In this document: piece after piece, positions 51,541-64,000 of the stretch
Layout of the letters: every line of letters starts with the position of its first letter
Position numbering within the stretch: the first letter of the stretch is position 1
Assembly (NCBI RefSeq): GCF_028389875.1
Contig: NC_084665.1
Span: forward strand, 123,398,602-123,462,601
Direction of reading: 5' to 3'
DNA: 64,000 bases
Source of the DNA: Rhea pennata
Lineage: Eukaryota; Chordata; Aves; Rheiformes; Rheidae
Made by a program: the position numbers and the translations under genes
Notes under the pieces: model-generated
The model's database searches: none
Seen by the model: only the letters and a program-made list of their open reading frames with translations
What the model was told of the DNA's origin: nothing

Positions 51541-54500
51541 AGGAGGGCCACGACAGGACGCGGGAGCCCGGGCGTCGTGAGAAGCTTGCTGGCGCCTGGG
51601 CCGAGATGGGCCTGGGCCTGGGCCTGTGTGGGGTGGCCCACGAGGCGGGCAGGAGACCCCCTGTCGCAGAGAGCAGGCAGTGGGGGGGGGGTCAGAGCTG
51701 CCTGCTGGGGCTGCTGGCACAGGCAGCGATGCCCCACGGCTTCGGACGGACACGGTGGGCAGGTCAGGGCGAGGCGGTGGATGGTGCCGTGCCGGGAGTT
51801 CCCGTTTCCCCAGGATACCTGTAACCGCTTCCTTTGCAGGCGTCGCAGCAGGGCCAGGCCTGGCCTTTGCAAGGTGGTGGTGGTTGTCAGTATGACGTGC
51901 CCTCCTCGACTCCTGCTCTCTTTCTCTCGTGCAGCTCAGAAAACTGCCTGTTCGTACTCTTTCCTACGCGTGACCAACCTCTTCCTGCTCGGTTGTGGCC
52001 ACGCTGGTTTAACCTAAAGCATAGAATATATGCAGGGTATTGTGAAAGTGTTGGTGAATGTTAGTGCTTCCAGGGCCAGTGCTGGCCTTAGGAAGGCTTC
52101 ACGTGTGTGAATGGGTGTGGAGGTGTGAGGTGAAGCGTTGAGGTCTGGTTTGGGTCTGGATGTAAGTTTGTTTTGTGACTCAAGGTGGAGAGTTCAGATT
52201 CCCTCTGTCATTCTTTTTATTATTAGAAGGGATTAGTGAGTTTGCAAAACAAGTTGCTGGTGCTGAGAAAGAATGAAGTGAACTCTGTTTAAATAGAGAA
52301 AATAAGTGTACTTTAATAGTCTGTAGCAGAGATCATACTCCCCAGTTTAAATTTTATCATGAAAACTGAGAAAAAGCCATGTGTATAGCTTGGTTATTGA
52401 CTTAGGCAGAGGATCTGGATTTCCTTCTGTTTATTCTGCTAGCATGTTTGTTCTGAATGCTGCATAGATTTGAGCCTGTTTCTTTTTAATGGCTTTTATG
52501 GGTGTATGAAGTTGGTGAGTTATGCTACCTGTGCCTATCAGTTGTGGAGAGTTTTCAGAGATGTGGGACAGTAGGCTATTGATCTACAGCTGCCATGAGA
52601 AAACTAGTGAATGAAGTGTCACACCTCTGATTCACCTTGGCTTATGGAATATAGCAGGTGTGGCAAAGCAGAGGCTTGTAAGGTGGAAAAAACATTCTAG
52701 GTGAGCTAGATTTCATGCAGGTATTCAGATGTTACATGTCAAATTCAAGTCAAGTTTTTTTTTTTCTTCTTAGTTATACTAATCAAGCTCTGTAAATATG
52801 CACATGACCATTTATGACATGGAAAAGAGAAATGTCCTTTATAAGTTACCTTATTGTATTGTCTTCAAAATAGTTACTACACAGAGTGAGTTTAAGGTAT
52901 AGGGATTGTATAACAGGTGTAATCTTTTAGCCTGCTTGATTTATTATCACCTCTAACCAGTTTTATGTGATTTGGATCTTATTAACAACTTGACACAGAT
53001 AAATTTTAAACATCAAAGATCTTTTTCCTAACCCAGTTTAGCAACACACTCACTCATCTATTCAGTCTTAAAAGGTGTGAGTAATCTCTTTCTTATTTAC
53101 CCCATATTTGTGTGCTTTGAAACCTGTTCATGGCAATATGAGCTCCGCCTAATATAATTTGGCCAATTTGACACATCATGGAGGCAGCATACTTGACCAG
53201 TTCTGGACTTCAGAAATGTGCTAGCCAACGTGTATAACTGAAACGTGCTAGCCAACACGTAAGTCTTGGGTTTTGCTTACAGTGTGTGCCTGTAAGACAT
53301 GAATTAGTTGCGTGTATACTTAATTTAACAGAAGAAAAACTGAGAACTATCAAGATGTTTGCCTTTCATCACCTTAATCTCTCCCTGTATTGTATTTCAC
53401 CCTCACATTTTTCTGTTTAAACTGCAGTGCTTGTAAGCACTAGACTATACTAAATTTTGCCAAATGCTGTACAGATTTGGCTGCTGTAGTACAGCTGAGC
53501 AGTTGCAGCTTGAAAACTACTATATAAATGTGTTTGTGTTAGAATTTACTGAATGACAGGAGGTAAAGGATAAGCAGCTACAAAATATTCTCAGTGTTTG
53601 ACTAAGTTTAATAAAGGACGTAGTTTCCAGGCTGGAAACTATACCCTTCTGCTGGTAGTGTTGAGGAGGGAAAACAACTCTTTTTTCACTCAGATGAAAA
53701 AAAGATGCAGATGAGTAGTTCAAGTACCTGTTTTAAGCACTTTCTAAATAAAAAGGAGGTCATTTTCAGTGCTTATAGCCAAGACTACTGAAATTGAATA
53801 TTAAAATAGATTTTTTTTTTATTTTTTCCACCCATTTTCTGAATATTTTTGCATGTAGCAGAGGTCTCTGTGGCCAGTTAGGCTAAGTTGTTTTTTAATC
53901 AGTCATTTATTGTATTTTGATGCATCTTTATATGGTTGAGAAGAAGGAAAACATGAATATATGATTCATAAAACCATAAAAGGTAGGTGTTGACTAATAG
54001 CTGTTTAAATTTGTTGAACTTTGTTTTTAGTGCCCATTTAATCTGAAGAATAGATTGTATATGGAGATTGTAAACAGAAGGGAGCTTTAACCACACTGTT
54101 TCTCAAGCCAGCTATGAATGATACCCCTAGGGCTACATGACAAGGTGATACAGAGTATTATGGTGTCACTGTTCTCTATTTCAGTTACTAGAGCCTCCAC
54201 TGCGTAAAAAGTTGAAGCCTAATTTCTCCAGCTGGACTTTCTAAGGGTGCTTAGTTTCAGAGGTAAGCAAGCATATTGAAATGATGCCAGATTTCAAAGG
54301 CAAATAAAACTGTTTTCCTTGGAACAGCTGCTTTGGTAGAATAAAAAGTCAATATTTCTTAGGCTATCAGGTATTCTAATGGAATTTCTAACCTCTAAGT
54401 TGGATAGCAAACCAAACAAATTCTTATAGAAAGACCTTGGAAGATAACAAATAAAGGACTTTGAAACATCCAAATCAGTAATAATTATGTAGGTCCTGCA

Positions 54501-57500
54501 GTAAGTAATGCAGGCGTTCAAATGTCTGTATTGACAATGTACTATGCCTGGTGTTTTTAACAACTAAAAGCTGTTGATGTAACAGTTGAGTGGCCTGTGC
54601 AAAACAATTTTTTATTGTTTGTCCAGTTCCCAGTGAAGAAATGCATGTCTCATGCAGAGTCAAATTTACTAGTGCGTTGACTTAATGTCTTTTACGCAGT
54701 GTCAGTAGCAAAGGAAAATCTTTCTGAAGATGAATCATCATTATTACAATGGAGTGCTGAATTCATGAGGCAGCTCCTCCAGCACAGAACCCTCAGTTCC
54801 TACTAACATGTGAAAACATTCTTTACCACTTTTCACTTTTAGGTTCAGCTATTTCCAGGAATCCTGAGTGCTTTCTTTTAACCATTTCATTTTTCTTGCT
54901 TGTCCTATTGCTGAAAAAGATAGAGCAAGCAACTGAAGAAGCTCAGTTTGTTTAGGTTATCAAAAAAGATTTATAGATTCTCTGCCTAGAGCATGTAAGT
55001 ATCTTCATGGAAAGCAAATAAAACTGAAGGACTCTTTTAATTAAAGCAATAAAATCATAACAATAGTCAACAGAAGATTACATCCTGAGAAATTCCAATA
55101 GAAACAAGTTGCTATTTCCAAACAAGAAGGCCTATTAACTGTTGAAGCTACATGGGGAACTAAAGGATTTGGCATTTCTTGGAGTCTCCAGGACTGAATG
55201 TCTAGAAGATACACACATTATGGGATTTAAATAAAGGGATGCTTAAGTAAAATTCTTGCTGTGTTGGGACTCTTGTTAAATAAGGTACTCTTACTTTATG
55301 CCTTTAATTATTAATCTATGAGAAGATGAGAGGTATGCCAGTTAGTGGTCTGACATTCTTGTCATTTTTCCTTTTGTCCATCCTTCTCTCCTGCTCTGGA
55401 GGAAGAGATAACTGACTGTAACAATCCAATCTTCAGCTTGACATATTAAAACAATTCAAAGCTAGGGAGTCACAATTTTTGTTAGGGTTGCGAGGTGAAC
55501 AAATACAGCTTCAGTGGTCTGATTTTTAACATACTATTCCAAGTCTGTCACGTTCTTTACTGTATTTGCTGTCCCTTGTACAAAGTCAAATTGATCTGAA
55601 GCCAACAATTTAAATTAAATGCCTGTGTTCAGGCTATTAAAGTGAGCCCTACTTGTCGCTATAGTGTGCACCAGATAAATCTGTAGGTTCTCAGTGAGAG
55701 TTTTGATGTCTGTGTGTAGGCTGCTAAGTTTAGGTGAATTCCAATCTTGTTGTCTAAAAGACATCTGTTTTAGGGAGCCCAGATAACTGAGCTATGGAGA
55801 CCAGCAGCTTAATCTCTTTCTGAGATAATGCCTCCCACCTATTTTATGACATGTTTGAGATATTTTTCCCTCTCCATTGAGTATAGAAGGAGTCAATGAT
55901 TAACTTAATGTAGATGCTGAAGTTTTAGACAACTAAACTTAGGATAACTGAAGTTTATAAGAGTGAGACTTGCTGAGATTTTACTGGTTGACAGTATCTT
56001 GATCTTATGTATACTAACTGAAAGCTCTGATCAGAATCCTGTTAATTTGGGTATTTCTTGCTTTAAAATGATTAAAGTTAGGACAAAGAAAGGAAATTTT
56101 GCCATGAAGTAGCAATTAACCTTGAAAATGAAGACTTTTATTGCTCATATCTTCTGTCTTATAAAAGTATTGCTGCTTACGGTTTATATGATCATTTATC
56201 AAAGCAAGTAACCAGTGATACTGAATCATGTGGCTCATACGAGTACAGATGGGGCATGCAATGACAAGTGACAGTTTTAATTAAATAACTAATACAGAAA
56301 AATATTGCTATTATTAAGCATCGCAGATTTGTGACCAGAGGAGTTTGAGGAGTTGATGAAATTGGTGATCTCTCTTTTTCATAATCTTGAATTCTTGTGG
56401 CTGTAGAGCTGGGATCACTGCTTGGAGGGCTTCAGTTTTCAGTGGAGAATGGAGCACAAAGTAGTGCTGAGATCTTTTCTGCTTTTCTGACTCTACAGAA
56501 TGCAGAATCTCTTACCTTGTTCAACCTCTTTTCTCGCTCAGTTCTTTGATGGAGACATTTCTGGCTGGGGGACAGGGAGGGAGCAGCACAGGACGCAGAG
56601 CCGGGCACAAGACTAGTGTTACACATCGCGATGTGGACGTGTTGGTGTTGGTCTCATTTGACATCACGTATCTTTTGAGTTGTGTCTCTAAAGCTATTTC
56701 CGTCTTCCCAGAAGGTAACATGGAAGGGGTGTAAACTGGCAGTGGAGTTCATATAATATGATTTGAATTTTCTCTGATTTTCACCTGGATAAACTGTTAA
56801 GTGTGATTGAGCTTGCCCTGAGGCTTCATCACTAGGCAAAGGAGTGAAGTCTGGATCTTTGAGCTGAATGGCACTTTCTTTGCTCTTGGGAGCTGGGCAG
56901 AGGAAAGGAGAACTCATATAACTCTCATTTCTGAGTGACAAAATCCACATAAACTTTATTTAATTATTTTATAATACTCATATATGTAACATTTTCATTC
57001 GTATACCTTATTTTACCTGTGATATTTTATACCCTCCAGCAGATGCTGCTGCATCCTGCTAATGTTTTCTTTGAGGAGGAAAAAAAAATCCAAGCAGACA
57101 TTTAATTTAATACTATGCAACTGTACTTTGCTCTTGGTTTTGCTGTGAAGGAGTCATGAGTCTGTATTATTTTTTTCTTTAAGTGATTTGCCAGCAGAGT
57201 GGTAAGGAAGGAATTTTTACGATGTTAGAAAATTAATCCTGCCAGTGTATAGATCAGTAGCTGTTGCTTATCAAGGCCATGCTCAGAGGAAGTTGAACAG
57301 ATACAGATAGAAATGCAATTGTATTTCTACAGAATAGGAAGAAATGCAAATGTTTTCTTAAAAAATCTTAAATTTTCTTTACATTTTTACTAAAAATGTA
57401 AAGTTATAAAAGTTTCTAATAGGTTCATCTGTTTTCCCATTTCCTTGGACTTTGTATTTCTTTAGTGTAGTAACAAGTAGTAAACTCTATGTACTGAAAA

Positions 57501-59974
57501 ACAAAAAGCACAGTAAAACTTGTAAATCTGTGAACTGAGATAGCTTTTCTGGAGCAGAGCTTTCCATGGTCTGAGATATACATGGAAAAGGGTACTTCAA
57601 CCTCAAAACCCCCTCAAGTTGTTATTAAAATAAAGGTGCTTTTCCTCGCTGGTAGTTCTGAGGAGCTTTTCCTTTGTCGTTTGTCCCTCTCTGAGTTGCA
57701 ACTTGAATGTTGGATCATACCCAATGGTGTATTAGTGGTGGTCGAGAGCCCTCTGTTGAGTAGAAGATTCTGAGTATCTCTGAGCAGAAGCGATATGAGA
57801 GAGGATCTCCATTTTTCCATAAAGTTTCTGTCTCTCGGGCCATGCAGAGGCGTGCCTACTGTATGCGAGGGAATGACTATAGGCTCTAAGTGGCAAAAGC
57901 TCTTTTAAAGCCCATCACTTGCCATACTGTTACGCAGAAGCTCCCACAGTGCTGCTCGTTGCAATTGCTCGCTCTCGATTGCTCTTCTTTATGCTGCATA
58001 GTTTCACTAAATCCGTTATCTTAAATTTCACTCTGTCCATTATCTGGGACTTTAATATTCTCGGAGAAGGGAACTGGATTTGTACAGGAAAGTGTTCTTG
58101 GGCCTCCAGGCTTCTATTGGGATCTTTGCAGAAAGGGAATCTCATAAAATCCCAATTTAGACAACAGTCAGAGTTTTGTAGCAGAATTTTGACCCTAATA
58201 CTACTAAATCTGTTTTCACTTAATAGCAAAAACCTTTAAACCAGAATTTTACTTTTGTGATTATCTTTGTGTTTTATATAAAGCAGCAGCTTCTGAAGGT
58301 AAATCGTTGTTCAGGAAGTTTGTATTAAAAATATAAGCCTGTAAGTTTGGATAATGCAGCAAGCATCATTTCAGTGGTAATTTAGGCTCATGATTTTAAG
58401 CCAGTCCTATTGTTAGCCTAATGGTTGATTTTGGATGCTGGAAGTTTGCAATTCAGGTCACATACTATACACTTCAAAATCTCTTGCTTAGTATTTCCAT
58501 TTTAAGAATTGTGCCCCAATTATATATGCAAAATATGAAGAGTAAATGTTCTTTGTTCTGTTTGCTGATGTATCATCTGTGTTGGGCAAGATTATGCGGG
58601 TGATAATACTTGAAATTAGATCTCAGCTATATATCTTTGAAGCCCTGTTCTAGGGAGTTAGTCCTGGAAGTTATAAGGATTTTAAATGAACCTTCATCTC
58701 AACATGGTGTGTCAGGATGAAAAAAAAAATCTTTTATCTCAAAACTGAGAGGTTAAGCCCAGTTAAAATCTAAGCATTTCAGTAATAATCTGCATAAAGC
58801 AGGTGCAGTAAGCATTAATATAAAAGTCTTAAGTCAGTAGGATTTGAAATTTTCATAATTTTGCTAAATTCAGATCCAGATCTTTAAGGAGTTTCAGCTC
58901 CTTTGATTTCAGAGGCTCTGGAGTGTGTATCTGTCTTTTTAGAGGGCAGTTCATCTTATCCCAAACCTCATGGTATTTGTCTACTTCAGATTCTTTGCAG
59001 ATTACTCTCTTTCCATTCTTTAGTGAAAAGGATCTATATGGAAGAGAGGGCTAACCCTTAGATTTTTAAAGTCAAGTGGAATCAGCCCACTTTTGGAAAC
59101 TTGGGTATATCTCTTATCATATACAGATATATAACCTGTACTTGAATATAAATAATGGATATATTAAATTGTAAGTATTTGTAAACACTTATTCAGTGCT
59201 TGCTTTTCCTAGATTCCAAGGCATCTCATAAGACTTTTCACAGTTTGGGCCATACTTTACAGACAGGAGAATGAAGGCATTACGGGTGAAGTGAATAGTT
59301 CAAAGTCTTGAAATGAACCGGTGGCAATACTGGAAAGAGTGCAAGTTGAATATCTTTTTCTTGTGGATATACAATTTTACATTTTTTTTATTTGTATTTT
59401 TTATAAATGACCATTCATTATTTTGTAAGGAGCCACTGCAACAGTGCAGGTTGTTTATCTTGTTGATGCAATTTTGCCTTTCTTTTCCTTGAAGCTAGGC
59501 TTTCGTGTGTTGTGAAGATGAATATGATGAAGTCTACATTTGCACCTGTATATACAAAATGGACTCAAAATTTCCAGTAAAACTGCTTCTAACTTCCTGT
59601 AAAAGTATATATTTATTTTTACTGTAGCTTTCTCATGTGATACGTGCTTCAGCCATTTTTCACTATACTTGGCCACAATATATCTGGAAGAACAAAAAGT
59701 GATTACAGATCCTAAGGTATAGTTACCAGTAGTCTGATCAAAAAAGGGGTTAAAAGTGAGACAGACAGCCTTATCTCTTACTTCAGCGGAAGTATAGTTG
59801 TTGATTTAAAGCTCTCTGTAAATGATTGTTGGAGATCTGTCATGTGTAGCAGCGCATTGAAAAAGCATACCACAAATCTGCTTCCTCCAAAAGGGTGTTT
59901 GTCTGTCAACATCTCACTTTAATTGCAGTCTTCTAAGGTACCAGAAGGCAGGCAAAACTCACCAGCCAGCAATC
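51541..59974. other. Intergenic region ENPP4-CLIC5
   Basis: About 8.4 kb of mostly AT-rich sequence after a GC-rich shoulder up to ~51.95 kb. I found no exon, RNA gene or clear mobile element. A 12-base direct repeat (gtgctagccaac) sits at 53218-53229 and 53245-53256. A splice-acceptor-like ctttaattgcag ends at 59928, just before CLIC5 exon 1, so a further upstream untranslated exon is possible. Confidence 0.65.
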
Positions 59975-60622
59975 ATGGATAATAAGGATTTTACAAACGT
60001 TTATCAAAATGTTAATACCAGTATCTATGGGATTCCAGAGTCTGAGGACGACAAAGGGAATCATCTTTATGATCATGTCCGTGAAGATCTAGCATCTCCT
60101 TCTTCTACAACTACCAATGCAGAGAGCATGGACTTTGGTCTAGAGAGCCCAGAAGACAGCCGCAGTAATTCTGTGGCCTCTCAGCATGGGCTCGATGGGG
60201 AGGACGGTTCTTCTTCATCTCACCATGGTGCTGAAGACTACCAGGAGGAGATGGAACTGATGAGCCCAACTCAGGAAGATAAACATGTAGGGGGCATGAT
60301 GTTTGAGAACAGCATGCTTTCTCCTACTGGTTTCCATGTGACCTCTCAGCGTGATTTTGATGGGGAGGATGGTTCTTCTTTTCACCGTAATGCTGAGGAA
60401 GACCACCAGAACCAGGAGAAGATGGATCTGATGAGCCCAAGTCAGGAAGATAAACATGTTGGGAACATGATGTTTGACAACAGTCCTCCTACAGTTTTCC
60501 AGCTGCATCGGAGCCAGAGCACTTCTTCCAACTCTCCAACTTCCATCAAGTTCCCCCTGAACAATAACTTTGGAGAAACGGACAACTTTCAGGAGGACTA
60601 TGAGATATACATGTTTGTAAAG
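59975..60622 (+). CDS. CLIC5: CLIC5 long-isoform (CLIC5B/p64-like) first coding exon
   Basis: The exon encodes 216 residues from an ATG in good context (A at -3, G at +4) to donor gtaaga at 60623, phase 0. It ends in EIYMFVK, the start of the CLIC glutathione-transferase-like fold; the human CLIC5B exon ends EIYLFVK, and the neighbourhood agrees. The rest is an acidic, Ser-rich, likely disordered N-terminal extension. Near the start are Tyr motifs VYQNV, IYGIP and LYDHV, like the SH2-binding tyrosines of bovine p64, which binds Fyn. Residues about 69-123 and 124-178 are an internal tandem duplication, sharing DGEDGSS, LMSP.QEDKHVG and MMF.NS. CLIC5 binds ezrin/actin and can form anion channels. 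The remaining exons are beyond the right edge. Confidence 0.88.
60179..60508 (+). repeat. CLIC5: Intra-exonic tandem duplication in CLIC5
   Basis: Two ~165-base units (about 60179-60343 and 60344-60508) encode related ~55-residue segments. Conservation is strongest at gatgagcccaa.tcaggaag followed by ataaacatgt and gatgtttga.aacag, nearly identical at DNA level, with in-frame small indels elsewhere. Confidence 0.9.
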
Positions 60623-63600
60623 GTAAGAGCTTGTGTGCTTCTATGAATATGCTAGATTTAAGCCCCAAATCAATCTGTGTGTCCTCCAGACTGGTAAAAA
60701 TACAGCTATCGTCAGGGGAGCTTTGTTCCCAACTCTGCTGCCTGCATGCTGCAGTAGACTAAGTCGATCACTTATCTCTTGTATCCCTTAAGGCACAGAG
60801 AGAAAGCTGTGGAGTGTGGAGATGCCTGGGATTTCTTTAACTCAACTGGAAGAATACTGAAAGTATTCTAGTTGTTGTTGCAACTCATTTATTTTGTAAA
60901 ATTGCTTTGCTGCTACAGCTAAACTACTTCTGCTACCTGAACTGGTTTAATTACAGCTAGTTCAAGTATCTCTCTGTTTCACTTTCAATCTAGCAGCTAG
61001 TAGATCAAATATGATAGTTATTAAGACTGTGACAAAACCCAAATATAGTTTTACAGTTTTATAGTTTAAATATGTTCATCTTTGAAAGAGATCTTTCTTT
61101 TATTTCTTTCAATATTTAAATTAATATGTCTGTGACAGATTATAAATGTGTATTTTAAATTAATTTCAAGTTAGATATCAATTCCTGAAGGATTGTTTCA
61201 CGCTTTAGCTAACCTCATGAAGTAGCACTTAAGTTCCTAAACCGTAAAACACCTGTATTCTTAAATACACATTATACTTCTCTTCATAAAAGCTCTTGTA
61301 TTCAACCATTCTCAATATTTATAAAGCTGTAAGACAGACTTGACAGTTTCTTCTTTTTAATTACATCAGATAAAAATTTTCAAGTTCTTATCTCCCTTGA
61401 ACAGGACACCGTGAGCACTCTAGTTTCAGTAGAAGTGTTGTGCAGCCTGCCACTTTTCAACACAAATAAGATTATCAGAATCTGTTCCTCAATTTCATAT
61501 GTGCTTTGAAGGCAGAATAAGAGATTTTCTTATCACATAGAGTGAGAAGTGTTTTCAGCAAAATCTGTGTTAGATTAAGCTTATTTGAGCAACAGTACAC
61601 TAAAAACTTTGCATTGGTGTGAGATACTGATTACATTGTATGAGGTAGGTTGGACGAAATGGCTTGATGTACTCTTCTGGCTTCATTTAGTTTCTATTAT
61701 AAATTCTGTATGTCTTGGAAAACTGAGTTAAGAAAGATGTTTACTTACTACACTCCACTGTCCACATTTACTTATAGGATAAAGAAGATCACCTCTATAA
61801 ACAGCAACATAATCTTGAAATTCTTTTGAATGCCTTATAAAAGTTATGATTTGACCACTTTTCTTTTGTCATGTTTCTCTGAGTTCTGTAGATGAAAAAT
61901 TAATGATACTCCTCCTTCAGTTATCCCTTCTCTATATGTTACAATACTTTGTGATTGTGTCCTAATTTTTGCAGATTAAAAAAAAAACACAGAGAAAGTG
62001 GTCATTAGGTCATTTAGTCTTACTTTGCATAATACAAACTGTAAAACTTCACTCATATATCTTGATTTCTATATAACTGCAACAAACCTTCTAAAAAGAT
62101 GTGTATCTTTCAGGAGAGGGAATATCTACTAATTGCTTGGTTATGAGTCATTCTGGTTCTACATTTGTTACCACAAAGGGATTTTGCTACTGATTTCTGT
62201 AGAACTGGGCTATGGGAGCTATGTGCATATGGTTTTTTTGTTATTTGCCTACAACTTAAATTTTATTAGTCTTAGAAGTCACAGCTGCCCTTTCTTGAAC
62301 TGAATTTGTGACTAGGTCCAGGTAGTTGATAAAAATATGTTAATTATATGGGAAAAGTAAGATCTGTGATGTTGGTGCTAATTCATACCTCTGGTTTTAG
62401 TCCTGCCTACATGTTTTAAAAGTTGCTGCGATTGAATATATATTGTTTGTTAGCAACTTCATGGCATTAGTTACTTTGATGTTGTATTTTGGCTTAGAAA
62501 TCATTCCTCATTCTAATAAATCATATTTATTTCTCTTTCTTTTAACATCCTTTTCTTTCAAGGTAATAGTGTCCTCCATTTCCATGCATGAGAAAAAGAA
62601 AAATGCATGGAGATTCTTCTACTTAGTCAGAGATGTTGTGGTTAATTTACATTTCTGGAAAGCAAGAAGAAGGGCAGTTTGAAAAGAGTTTGCCTGTAAA
62701 AAGGTCGAGTAAGTTCTTTTCCTTGCTTTTGTTGCACAGAAAAAGCTGAGTGTCTGACAGAGGAGATTATCAAGTAGTAGAGAGAGGAACACGTACTTTG
62801 GACTCTATTCACTTACTTTAAAATAACTGCTTAGTCCCATTTGCAGTTGAAATCCAAGACGTCCCTTGAGATCCAAGACATTGCTACCTGGCTAGGGGAT
62901 GAGACATGAGGCTTTCACGTGATTCGTACCCTGGTCCTCCTCCAGCAGGTGCTGGAGGCCAGTTGGGCGAGGCTAGGACTTCCTAACATACCATTAGACA
63001 ATTCTGTGTGGGTGACTGAATTGAACTCTTCATGGCCGTTTTATTCTTTGGGCAATTTCATTTTTGGAATGTTTATTTTTCTTTCATTCTTTGTGGTATC
63101 GAAGCAATAAAGGATTAATGCCGTGGAGTGCAGGGTCAGATTTGCTAGCTCTGATTATCTAGAGAGCAAAAGTCAGCCTATAAAACAGAAGATATTAGAG
63201 TAATATGTAACAAGAATTGTAAAATAAAAGGTGAGGGGTGTCACTTCTTTACATGTGTGAACCTAGCCTTTCAGTGGTTACAGTGACCATAGTTAATAGA
63301 CAGTGTCTTTCTGTTACGATCTTTTGTCCACCTGAGGCCAGTCCGGTGTTGCTCTGTATGGACAGATTATAGAGCAAGTGCAGTGCCAGAAATATTGAAG
63401 ATAAATATCCAGCTTATATGCATTCTGTCGTGAGCCTTGACTTCTTTCTCATTTTCTGTTCAGGCCTTTATTCTTCATGTGGATCATCTCTATTTCATAG
63501 CTGTACTGTGCTGCTTCTCCAGTTCCTTCCACAATTTGGACTTTTTCCCCCTTTGTTGAGTCTGCTTACCTCCTTTCTAGTTAGCCAAAGCTGCCTAGTC

Positions 63601-64000
63601 CTGAGGCTTGTTCTCTCACTACAGTCTGCTCACCTTGGCTATGCTCTACTTCCTTTGCAGTGACTGCATTTCTTTCCGCTCTTTGGATCTTGTCTTCATT
63701 CTGGCTCTCCTTGCCTGTTCTTCATTCCCATGCCTGCTTTCCAGCTGTGGAGCTCATACTTCCTCCTCTGGGGTAGTGAAATATTGCTTCATCTGTGTCA
63801 GGTTTCTTGTGGGAGTGTTTTGAAATTGTGACCATCCTCCCCTGGGTTTGCTCTCTGTTGCAGACATCGACAATGACAGCAGGGCCTTTTGCAGTGGACA
63901 GCAGTAGTGTTGACAACTCTGCCACTGCTTACTCCTTCCTTTGGTTTTAATACTAATAAGTGTCTGTGAGTGGCTGGAAGTGTCAGTGTCTGATAGAGAT
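60623..64000 (+). other. CLIC5: CLIC5 intron (continues past window)
   Basis: Starts with donor gtaaga. No exon coding the next CLIC block (the thiol-bearing GNCPFSQ-type motif) was found, so this intron extends beyond the window. A possible worn CR1 tail lies at 61648-61705. The pyrimidine-rich region at about 63440-63760 yields chance hydrophobic ORFs. Confidence 0.8.
61648..61705 (+). mobile_element. Possible ancient CR1-like 3' tail
   Basis: The string ggttggacgaaatggctt, followed by cttctggcttcatttagttt and ctatta, resembles older CR1 tails (ggttggactagatggc..., ccttctggctt..., ctatga). It is diverged, so the call is tentative. Confidence 0.35.

Noticed and set aside
51010-52017. Long ORFs of 137-247 codons on both strands, Pro/Ser-rich (minus) and Gly-rich (plus)
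   Set aside because: They are produced by the G-rich minisatellite, overlap each other in several frames, have repetitive composition and lack splice or domain evidence.
60215-60508. Minus-strand 97-codon ORF over CLIC5 exon 1
   Set aside because: Antisense shadow of the duplicated coding segment.

Overview
The window is nuclear DNA from a vertebrate, almost certainly a bird. It has compact multi-exon genes with GT..AG introns, CpG islands at promoters, AT-rich intergenic DNA, and several copies of the CR1 LINE typical of birds and reptiles. I cannot name the species. Four protein-coding loci were recognised by matching translated exons to known families: RCAN2 (+), ENPP5 (+), ENPP4 (-) and CLIC5 (+). 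This matches the conserved neighbourhood on human chromosome 6p, shown here in inverted orientation.

Layout. Positions 1-16401 hold the 3' part of RCAN2: three coding exons and large introns, with the first exon(s) off the left edge. A long 3' UTR follows, ending near 20.3 kb or 23.4 kb. Positions 25.4-26.5 kb are a CpG island with four tandem ~72-bp promoter repeats and the likely untranslated first exon of ENPP5. ENPP5 coding exons lie at 30106-30970, 35509-35685 and 37007-37392. A 5'-truncated CR1 LINE sits in its first intron and another CR1 fragment in the next. After a 6.8-kb convergent intergenic stretch, ENPP4 runs on the minus strand with coding exons 48925..48108, 47156..46986 and 44563..44199. 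Its CpG-island promoter and probable untranslated first exon lie at 50.4-51.1 kb, flanked by a G-rich minisatellite. From ~52 to 59.9 kb I see no gene. At 59975-60622 is the first exon of the long (p64-like, 'B') isoform of CLIC5; the rest of CLIC5 lies past the right edge.

Biology. ENPP4 and ENPP5 are paralogous type-I membrane ecto-phosphodiesterases with identical exon phases, arranged tail to tail, which fits an ancient inverted tandem duplication. Every metal-ligand motif and the catalytic threonine are intact in both. RCAN2 is a calcineurin regulator. CLIC5B is a chloride-channel-family, actin-associated protein. These genes share a neighbourhood, not a pathway.

I found no clearly novel genetic system. 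The points most worth a second look are the internal tandem duplication in the CLIC5B-specific exon, the four-copy repeat in the ENPP5 promoter, a perfect 21-bp inverted repeat with a second interleaved inverted repeat downstream of the RCAN2 stop codon, an isolated GC-rich islet in the same region, and a 32-bp-spaced CCAAT pair at the ENPP4 promoter.
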